Translations under genes and position numbers: made by a program
The notes under the pieces: model-generated
What the model saw: the letters and a program-made list of their open reading frames with translations, nothing else
What the model was told of the DNA's origin: nothing
The model's database searches: none
Part shown: one piece after another, positions 14,485-20,438 of the stretch
Layout of the letters: every line of letters starts with the position of its first letter
Position numbering within the stretch: position 1 is the stretch's first letter
Assembly: GCA_023432465.1 (NCBI GenBank)
Contig: JAEYUO010000014.1
Coordinates: forward strand, 1 to 20,438
Direction: 5' to 3'
Length of the DNA: 20,438 bases
Origin: Planctomycetota bacterium
GTDB lineage: Bacteria > Planctomycetota > Phycisphaerae > Phycisphaerales > UBA1924

Positions 14485-14503
14485 GCACTCCCGCAGGGAG
14501 CGC
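14485..14503 (-). terminator. Hairpin after the subtilase gene
   Basis: On the minus strand GCGCTCCC pairs with GGGAGTGC (eight pairs, one G-U) around a TGC loop, 35 nt after the subtilase stop codon. No T-run follows. The position and stability fit a factor-assisted or G+C-rich terminator ahead of the tRNA gene. Confidence 0.5.
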
Positions 14504-14538
14504 AAAGTCGCTGCTCGTCAGGCTCCCGGCACGCTCAC

Positions 14539-17500
14539 TCAGGCCGGAAGGCCCGTCGTTCCGATCGCCGTTCCCAGCGAGCCAAAGCCGCCGCCCAGGC
14601 CGCTGTCAAAGTGGCCCTGGAACGCCACGATCGGCACCGACGACTTCACCCGCACGCCGAAGAACGAGCCAAAGCCCGCCACCGTGCCCTGCGATCGCCG
14701 CAGACCGGTGATGAACGAGTGCAGATCAAACGTGTTCGCGGCCCGCGGCGAAACCTGCCGCAGGAACGTCTCCGACTCGCCGTTGTTGAAGTTGATCGTG
14801 ATCGCCACCGTCGCGTTGACCGCCGTCGGGTTGTACAGCCGCAGGTAGTCCGTCACGGTGTTGTTCGTCACGCGGCGGAAGCCCTCGCTGAACAGCCACT
14901 GCGTCGACGCCAGCGAGGCAAACGGCGAACCCGAGCCCTCGCCGCCGCTCTCGGACTTGAGTGTCAGCGCCACCGGCCGGCTCGAGGTATAGCTCAGCGA
15001 GTAGGCCTGGCCCACCGGGAAGCCCGGCAGCTCCGCGACCTGCACCGTGCTGCGCACGCCCGCGGGCACAACCACCTGCCGGCGGTACGCGCTGCCGTTG
15101 GCGAACGAGAAGGTCAGCGTCACGTTCGCTGGCGCCACACCGGCGTTCAGGATGCCGATCGCCTCGCTGGCAGCGCCCACGCCGAACTGACCCTCCGGCG
15201 ACACGCCCTGCACCTCGCCCAAGGACGGCGTGCCCAGCGTGCCGTAGCCGAAGCTCTTGCTCGCATCGAAGTGCGTCAGCGCAGCCACGATCGGCGCCTC
15301 GCCCTCGACCTTGATGCCCACCGTCTCGCCGTCGGTCAGCTGCGGGAAGTCGCGCAGCAGCCACCCGCCGCGCTTGTTCGCCTCCGCGTTCCGCTGCGAG
15401 ACGATCGTCGTCCCGTTGGAGCGGTACATCGTCAGCGTCACCTTCACCAGCGAGTCGTTGGGGTTGTAGAACACGACCGCGTCCTGGACGTTCAGCGCCT
15501 TCTGCCCGTCGCCGAATGTCCAGACATCGCTCAGCGTCGAGGTGAACGCCTCGCCCGTCGAGATGTTGAAGTCATAGTGGCTCAGCGTCGCGCCGACGGG
15601 CAGGCTCGAACGGATCTCGATCGCGTACGGCGTCAGTTTGCGGATGCCGTCGCGCCCGGGGATCTGGCTCAGCACACGCTCGCTCGTTCCCGCGGCGTAC
15701 AGCTCCGGCGTCGTGATCGTGATGCCGTCCCGCTTGTTTGCGACGATGTGCCCCATCGGCTTGTCCGTCGTGCTGTCGAACAGCACATCCGCGGCCGAGG
15801 AGCCCTCGTAGTGGGCGATCACCACTACGCGCACCGGCTCATCGTTGCCGTTCACGATCGGGATGAACGTGCTGTTGTTCCCGCTCGCAAAGCCCTCGGG
15901 GTAATAGATCGAGTACGGGAGGTCGCTGCTCGACAGCGACGGGTCCAGCGGCTGCGCCACCAGGTGGCCCGTGCCGTCGCCCGATTCCAGGAGTGCGAAC
16001 TGCGACTGCACCGCCGCCGGCGTCGCCCCCATGAAGATGAAGTACCGGAAGCTCTTGGAGCTGTTCCCCTCGATCGTGCCCGCGTTGAACGCGATCGCCA
16101 TCGACAGGTCCGCGTTCGCGCCCGCGTCGCCCGCCGCATCCGGATCAAACGGCGAGTTGATCACCTGGTACGGATCGCGCACGCCGCCGGGCGCCTCAAA
16201 CGAGAGGAACACGCCGCTCTGCGCCGCCGCGCCGAGGCCGATCGTCGCGCCGTTGCCGAGCCGCGACCACGCCAACCGGCCCGTCGCGTTATCCACATTG
16301 TTGATCGTCCGCGCATCGCCCGTGGAGGGCACTCCCTGCTGCGGATTGAAGCCCTCGACCCACGCCGCATCGTTGATCGGCAGCACACCGTTGTTCGTGA
16401 GCGTCACATCGACCGCGATGAAGGAGTCGTTCAGGCCGAACGACATCGACCGGCGAATCGCGATCGAATCCCGGAACGTCCCCGTCACCAGCGCACGCCG
16501 GTTGGCGAAGTCCGACTCGTTCGCGACCGTCACGCCCAGGCCCGACTGACCCGCGCTGCCCGCGTTCCGAAGAATGTACCCGTCAAACGATGCGCCGAAG
16601 TACGACTCGATGTCCCCCGCGACCAGGAACTCCGTCGAGCCCAGCCGCAGCCCCAGCGGGTTGGCCTGGCCATAGATGCCCAGCGATCCGTCCGTGCCGA
16701 TGCCGAGGGAGATCGCGTTGCCCGTCAGGCGGACCTGAGTCTCGCTCACGCCGCCCGACACGCTGACGCCCAGCCGATACCCGCCGGTCGCATCCGCGGA
16801 TGTGCCCGAGCCGCCCACCTCCGGGTCGTAGCCCACGTTGCCAAGGTCGCCCTCGCTTGTCTCGTTCCCGCCCGACACCGCCACGTAGTACACCCCCGCG
16901 TTCACCACGAGGAAGCTCGTCAGCGAGGCGCGGGTGCCCTTCTTCCCGTCCGCGGCGACCTGGTTGCCCAGGGCGTCGAAGATCCGGACCACCGTGTCCA
17001 CCGCGCCCGATGTCGGCGTGACCGATGCCGTGATCGTCGTGCCCGAGCCCGCATCGATGCGGAAGATGTCCACATCGCGCAGACCGAACGCGCCGTCGCC
17101 GATGAACGCATCAACCGTCCTGGAGCCCGTGCCCAGGATGTCCAGGTTCGTCGCCAGCAGCAGCGTGTCGTTCAGCTCAAAGGGGCCGAAGATGTCGTTC
17201 GTCAGCGTGAGCGTCATCTCCCAATCGAGCAGCGTGCCCGCATCGCCGGCGCGCAGGTCCTCGATCCGCAGCGTCCACAGCCCCACCGCGGCGGTGTTGT
17301 TGAACGCGTTGAGCGTCTGCTCCGGACGGAAGCTGCCCGTGAACGGCGCAGCGCCCACCGTGATCGGGGTCGCCGACTGCGAGTTGAACGTCGTCCCCGT
17401 GAAGTTCTGGCCCGATCCGCCGCGACGGTTCACAAGCTGAACCGTCTGGCCGGTCGGCCCGATCAGCGACATCCGCAGATCACCCACGTAAGAGTGCTGC

Positions 17501-19914
17501 ACATTCAGGCTGACATCGACATCGGAGATCGTCCGCCCGTCCGGGATGAAGATCGTGCTCTCGATCACGCCCGAGCCGGGGATCGCCACCGGAGTGGTGT
17601 TGCTCGTCGCGATCGTCTCCGTCCCCGACGTGTTGACATCGATCGTCAGGTTGTACAGACCGCTCGTGTCGTTGAACACGCCCGTACCCGTCAGGTTCGG
17701 GTTGTAGTTCAGGTTGGGGTACGCCGAAACCCCGATGTAGTAGTTGCCGCCCGAGGGCACGAAGAACTGGACCTTCGGGTCCAGGCTGTTGAAGTTGTCG
17801 TTGTTCCGCAGCTCGACGCCGCTCGCGTCAAACAGCCGCAGGTACGCGTCCAGCCCCGACGGTGTCGGCAGCGTCGCCGCGAACACCTCCGCCGTGATCA
17901 GCGATGGTCCGGTCACGAACACCTTGAAGATGTCCACATCCTGCGGCTCCTGCAGCCCGTCGCCGATCACCAGATCGGTGTACATCGCGCGGCCGCTGGG
18001 ATCGAGGATCACCGGTGTCGCCGTCGCCAGCGTGTCGTTGGGCTCCAGCGGGCCGCGGAACGGCACCACCACGAAGTCGTACACCTCGTCGTTGCCGAAC
18101 AGATCGTCGCCGTTGAGGAAGTTGCCCTCAAGGTCGCGGAACGCCGTGTGAACCAGCGTCAACCGATACGCGTCCCGGGGCAGCAGGCCCGAGGCGAGCG
18201 TGATCGTCATCAGGTTGCCGTTGAGAACCACATCCCCGTCGTTGATGTCGATGAAGATGTCATTCGCGTCGAACCGGTTGTCGCCGTTGCTGGCCCGAAG
18301 CCGGATCTTGGTCGTATCGAGCGTGCCGCCGGGGAACAGGAACGCCGGATCGATGTCCTCGCTGAACTGAACGATGATCTCGCTCACCGGCGCGGTCGTC
18401 GGCCCCGGCAGGACGGCCGCCACCACCGGCCCGGGAACCTGGATGAGCTGCAGCGACCGGAACGCATTGATGCGTCCGCCCGTCGCCACGATTCCCTGGA
18501 GCGACTGCAACTGCTCCACGCCCGCGTAGAGCGCATCGCGGAGCTGCTCGGCCGTCGCGTACCGGTTCACCGAGGCCAGCAGACCGATCACCCCCGCCGT
18601 GTACGGCGCGGCGAAGCTCGTGCCGTTGATGTACTGATACCCGCCGCCCACTTCCGTCGTGCGGATCTGCTCGCCCGGCGCGCCCACATCCACGTTCACC
18701 GCGCCGAAGTTGCTGAACGATGCCAGCCGGTCGCGGTTGTTCGTCGCCGCGACGGAGATCAGCAGCGGATTCGGATAGCTCGCCGGATACGCGAACGTCG
18801 GGCCGTCGTTGTTGTTCGCGTCGTTGCCCGCCGCCACAATCGGCAGGATGCCCGCGTTCGTCACGCCCTGGATCGCGATCTCTTCCGCATCGTCAAACTG
18901 GGTCGCGTCGTTCTGGTTGAGCGAGCCATACGACATATTGCTCGCCACGATGTTCACGCCGTAGTCCCGGCGCAGCATCGTGATGTACTCATGCGCGGAC
19001 ACGATCGACATGTCCGATGCGCCGCCCTCCTCCGGGAAGATCTTCACCGGAAGAATCGAGACGTTCCACATCACCCCCGCCACACCAAGCCCGTTCCCGC
19101 CGATCGCGCCGATCACACCCGACACCGCGGTGCCGTGACCCTGAGTCACCGGGTCATCCGGGTTGTTGTCCTCGCCCGCGGCCTCGTTGCTGGCAAAGTC
19201 CATCCCGTTCACGTCGTCGATGTACCCGTTCCCGTCGTCGTCGATCCCGTTCCCCGGAATCTCCAGCGGATTGGTCCACAGGTTGCCGGCCAGGTCCGGG
19301 TGGTTCAGGTCAAAGCCCGTATCCAGCACGGCGATCACCACGCGGTCAGAACCCGTCGTGATGTTCCACGCCTGCTCCGCATCAATGTCCGCGCCGACGA
19401 CGCCAGCCGTCGGAACTCCCGTTCCCGAATCCGGGAACGCAAGGCCCGTGTTGTTGCTCCCCCACTGCGTCGGATAGAGCGCATCGTTCGGAACCAGGTA
19501 CGGCGCACGCACGCGATTGGGCTGGATGCCCGTCAGCCACCCGAAGTGCTGCACCGCCGCCGCGGCCATCTGCTCCGTCACATCGCCGTTCACCACCACT
19601 CCGGCAAACCGTCCCAGCGCGCTGGTCTGCACCCGCTGGGCCGCCAACCCCATGAACTCCGCCACCTTCTCCGCGCGGTTCGCGGCGACCTGACGGCTGC
19701 CCTCGTTGCGGAACGTCAGCACCCACGAATCACGGATGACCTCAACCGATTGCCCGTGCCACAGGATCGACTCGGTCGCGTACATGTCGCTGGGCGCCGC
19801 ATTCAACATCATGCGAGGCTCGAGGGACTCCAGCCCGGCCTGCGACGCTTGCGCATCCAGTTCCGAGCAACCCCGAACGCCGCCGACACCCTTCAGCCAC
19901 TCGCGCTTGAGCAT
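14539..19914 (-). CDS. Giant secreted-type subtilase (S8) with LEPR-XLL, Ig-like, PPC and P domains and C-terminal repeats
   Basis: This 1,791-residue protein opens with the planctomycete motif LEPRMMLNA (31-39). The S8 serine protease domain (about 175-490) has an intact triad: Asp198 (VIAVLDTGFD), His260 (GHGTAVSG) and Ser433 (NGTSFAAP), with oxyanion Asn364. A loop with IDDDGNGYIDD (about 224-234) is probably calcium-binding. Then follow an Ig-like/SbsA-type domain (about 494-618), a PPC domain (about 622-760), a P domain (about 766-904, with DLRMSLIGPTGQ and GLWTLRIED), a second PPC domain (909-1055) and a large beta-rich block (1060-1310). Four degenerate repeats occupy about 1335 to the end. 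No classical signal peptide or C-terminal sorting motif is seen. The start at 19914 has GGAG 8 nt upstream; open frame continues to 20100 but looks non-coding. It is likely a cell-surface or extracellular protease. Confidence 0.93.
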   Translation of the reverse strand: MLKREWLKGVGGVRGCSELDAQASQAGLESLEPRMMLNAAPSDMYATESILWHGQSVEVIRDSWVLTFRNEGSRQVAANRAEKVAEFMGLAAQRVQTSALGRFAGVVVNGDVTEQMAAAAVQHFGWLTGIQPNRVRAPYLVPNDALYPTQWGSNNTGLAFPDSGTGVPTAGVVGADIDAEQAWNITTGSDRVVIAVLDTGFDLNHPDLAGNLWTNPLEIPGNGIDDDGNGYIDDVNGMDFASNEAAGEDNNPDDPVTQGHGTAVSGVIGAIGGNGLGVAGVMWNVSILPVKIFPEEGGASDMSIVSAHEYITMLRRDYGVNIVASNMSYGSLNQNDATQFDDAEEIAIQGVTNAGILPIVAAGNDANNNDGPTFAYPASYPNPLLISVAATNNRDRLASFSNFGAVNVDVGAPGEQIRTTEVGGGYQYINGTSFAAPYTAGVIGLLASVNRYATAEQLRDALYAGVEQLQSLQGIVATGGRINAFRSLQLIQVPGPVVAAVLPGPTTAPVSEIIVQFSEDIDPAFLFPGGTLDTTKIRLRASNGDNRFDANDIFIDINDGDVVLNGNLMTITLASGLLPRDAYRLTLVHTAFRDLEGNFLNGDDLFGNDEVYDFVVVPFRGPLEPNDTLATATPVILDPSGRAMYTDLVIGDGLQEPQDVDIFKVFVTGPSLITAEVFAATLPTPSGLDAYLRLFDASGVELRNNDNFNSLDPKVQFFVPSGGNYYIGVSAYPNLNYNPNLTGTGVFNDTSGLYNLTIDVNTSGTETIATSNTTPVAIPGSGVIESTIFIPDGRTISDVDVSLNVQHSYVGDLRMSLIGPTGQTVQLVNRRGGSGQNFTGTTFNSQSATPITVGAAPFTGSFRPEQTLNAFNNTAAVGLWTLRIEDLRAGDAGTLLDWEMTLTLTNDIFGPFELNDTLLLATNLDILGTGSRTVDAFIGDGAFGLRDVDIFRIDAGSGTTITASVTPTSGAVDTVVRIFDALGNQVAADGKKGTRASLTSFLVVNAGVYYVAVSGGNETSEGDLGNVGYDPEVGGSGTSADATGGYRLGVSVSGGVSETQVRLTGNAISLGIGTDGSLGIYGQANPLGLRLGSTEFLVAGDIESYFGASFDGYILRNAGSAGQSGLGVTVANESDFANRRALVTGTFRDSIAIRRSMSFGLNDSFIAVDVTLTNNGVLPINDAAWVEGFNPQQGVPSTGDARTINNVDNATGRLAWSRLGNGATIGLGAAAQSGVFLSFEAPGGVRDPYQVINSPFDPDAAGDAGANADLSMAIAFNAGTIEGNSSKSFRYFIFMGATPAAVQSQFALLESGDGTGHLVAQPLDPSLSSSDLPYSIYYPEGFASGNNSTFIPIVNGNDEPVRVVVIAHYEGSSAADVLFDSTTDKPMGHIVANKRDGITITTPELYAAGTSERVLSQIPGRDGIRKLTPYAIEIRSSLPVGATLSHYDFNISTGEAFTSTLSDVWTFGDGQKALNVQDAVVFYNPNDSLVKVTLTMYRSNGTTIVSQRNAEANKRGGWLLRDFPQLTDGETVGIKVEGEAPIVAALTHFDASKSFGYGTLGTPSLGEVQGVSPEGQFGVGAASEAIGILNAGVAPANVTLTFSFANGSAYRRQVVVPAGVRSTVQVAELPGFPVGQAYSLSYTSSRPVALTLKSESGGEGSGSPFASLASTQWLFSEGFRRVTNNTVTDYLRLYNPTAVNATVAITINFNNGESETFLRQVSPRAANTFDLHSFITGLRRSQGTVAGFGSFFGVRVKSSVPIVAFQGHFDSGLGGGFGSLGTAIGTTGLPA

Positions 19915-20071
19915 CACAACCACTCCGAAGTTCTGGGTCCGCGGTGTGCCGACCCGGCGCAGGACATCCCCCTCCCCCCAAGTCCACTCCCCGTCAACCA
20001 CCGCGCTCCGCAAGGTCAATGACCCTGCGGCACCCGACAGTCTAACACACCCCGCCCCCTTCTGCCTATCC

Positions 20072-20100
20072 ATCCCATCGCATTTCCAAGGGTTTGTCAA
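20072..20100 (-). promoter_or_regulatory. Candidate promoter of the subtilase gene
   Basis: A perfect TTGACA (20100-20095, minus strand) is followed by 17 nt and TGGGAT (20077-20072), a poor -10 matching three of six positions. The predicted leader is about 150 nt. The exact -35 in a G+C-rich region is the main support. Confidence 0.35.
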
Positions 20101-20104
20101 ACCC
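20090..20104. promoter_or_regulatory. Palindrome GGGTTT-GTC-AAACCC over the subtilase -35 box
   Basis: Six-base arms pair perfectly around a 3-nt centre and cover the candidate TTGACA. Symmetric sites of this size over a -35 element are typical for repressors. No regulator is identified, so the operator role is inferred. Confidence 0.3.
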
Positions 20105-20204
20105 CGGCTTGTGCGCCGCCCGTCCGGCTCATGCCATCTCGTCCCGGCCTTGCCGGTACACTGCCCGATTCACCACACCCGCGACCAACCGTCTGGAGCC
20201 GCTC

Positions 20205-20438
20205 ATGCCCGTCATCCGCCCGTCTCTGGTGCTCCTCGCTCTTGCCTCCGCCACCCCCCTCGGCTGCGCGGCCACCCCCGCCGCGCCGATCATGCACGTC
20301 GAAGCGGCCAGCACGAACGCTCCGACGGTCGTCGGCTTTCCGGAGTTTCCCGCACTCTCCCCCGATGGCTCCACCGTCGTCTTCGCGTGGGGGGGTGTCC
20401 TCTGGGCCGCGCCCCCGCCAGGGGGGGACGCTTCCCGC
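20205..20438 (+). CDS. Lipoprotein, start of a tricorn-type or beta-propeller protein (cut by window edge)
   Basis: The first 78 residues are visible. A lipoprotein signal peptide (MPVIRPSLVLLALASATPLG) ends at Cys21 in LGCA, a lipobox, so the protein is probably anchored by lipid. A short linker leads to FPEFPALSPDGSTVVFAWGG followed by VLWAAPPPGGDASR. The pattern SPDG-(x)-VVFAWGG-(x)-LW-(x)-P-(x)-GGDA is the first blade of WD40-like/TolB propellers, most like those opening tricorn-type S41 proteases of planctomycetes. GGAG lies 6 nt before the ATG. Two G runs of seven (about 20391 and 20421) lie near the edge; the frame is continuous through them. The downstream domain that would decide between protease and simple propeller is outside the window. 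Confidence 0.75.
   Translation, partial: MPVIRPSLVLLALASATPLGCAATPAAPIMHVEAASTNAPTVVGFPEFPALSPDGSTVVFAWGGVLWAAPPPGGDASR

Larger units (their letters stand above)
19915..20204. other. Divergent intergenic region, subtilase / lipoprotein gene
   Basis: The 290 nt hold no gene that I can support. The minus-strand part contains a TTGACA box and a palindrome (listed separately). For the plus-strand gene I see only GGAG (20195-20198), 6 nt before the ATG, and a weak TACACT at 20157-20162 without a matching -35. Confidence 0.6.

Noticed and set aside
14274..14538. Genomic island or integration site at tRNA-Lys
   Set aside because: No integrase, no second copy of the tRNA 3' end and no phage or plasmid genes in the window.
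14416..20022. Open frame of more than 1,860 codons on the plus strand opposite the subtilase
   Set aside because: The predicted product is a monotonous Arg/His/Val-rich chain with no domain. It arises because the subtilase avoids TTA, CTA and TCA codons in a G+C-rich genome, so stops are missing on the mirror frame.
19915..20100. Upstream extension of the subtilase to an ATG at 20100
   Set aside because: The added 62 residues are unlike an export signal, overlap the TTGACA/palindrome region, and have no ribosome site, whereas GGAG precedes the ATG at 19914.
20385..20430. Frameshift at the two runs of seven G
   Set aside because: The reading frame stays open and the propeller pattern continues across both runs, so there is no sign of an error, although such runs are prone to miscounting.

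Overview
The window comes from a G+C-rich bacterium of the PVC group, almost certainly a planctomycete and probably of the Phycisphaerae. Four independent signs support this: a 54-residue small basic protein of the type conserved across Planctomycetes, Verrucomicrobia and Chlamydiae; a giant subtilase that opens with the planctomycete LEPR-XLL motif; a PEP-CTERM-type exported protein; and weak use of Shine-Dalgarno sites, with several start codons placed directly after a -10-like hexamer. No rRNA, CRISPR array, transposon, integrase or phage gene was seen. Placement at class level is inference.

Left part (1-5700). A minus-strand pair, recG then polX (cut by the window edge), handles DNA repair. 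Divergent from recG is a DUF695-RraB fusion protein. It converges on a small DUF971 protein, which is in turn divergent from pyrF. A hairpin separates pyrF from a convergent PEP-CTERM protein whose own mRNA seems to begin with a stem-loop.

Middle (5950-9660). A lone nuoI (Complex I iron-sulphur subunit) is divergent from a proline-rich single-pass membrane protein. The two promoters are mirror images, each with a TATACT -10 box 5-7 nt before the start codon, which points to leaderless mRNAs. Downstream on the plus strand lie the PVC small basic protein and a class I/II aminotransferase. The aminotransferase overlaps tail to tail with a membrane-anchored DUF4230 protein.

Right part (8920-20438). 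Minus-strand tRNA-Lys(UUU), a SNF2-family helicase, a SWIM zinc-finger protein and DUF4230 run in one direction, with a CRP/FNR-like palindrome before DUF4230. Further right is a subtilase of about 1,790 residues with Ig-like, PPC, P and repeated C-terminal beta domains. Divergent from it is the beginning of a lipoprotein that looks like a tricorn-type or beta-propeller protein.

Most of the window is housekeeping or recognisable accessory content. I see no clear new multi-gene system. The best leads are the paired leaderless promoters, the subtilase with its uncharacterised repeat tail, the mRNA 5' stem-loop, and the SNF2-SWIM-DUF4230 row.
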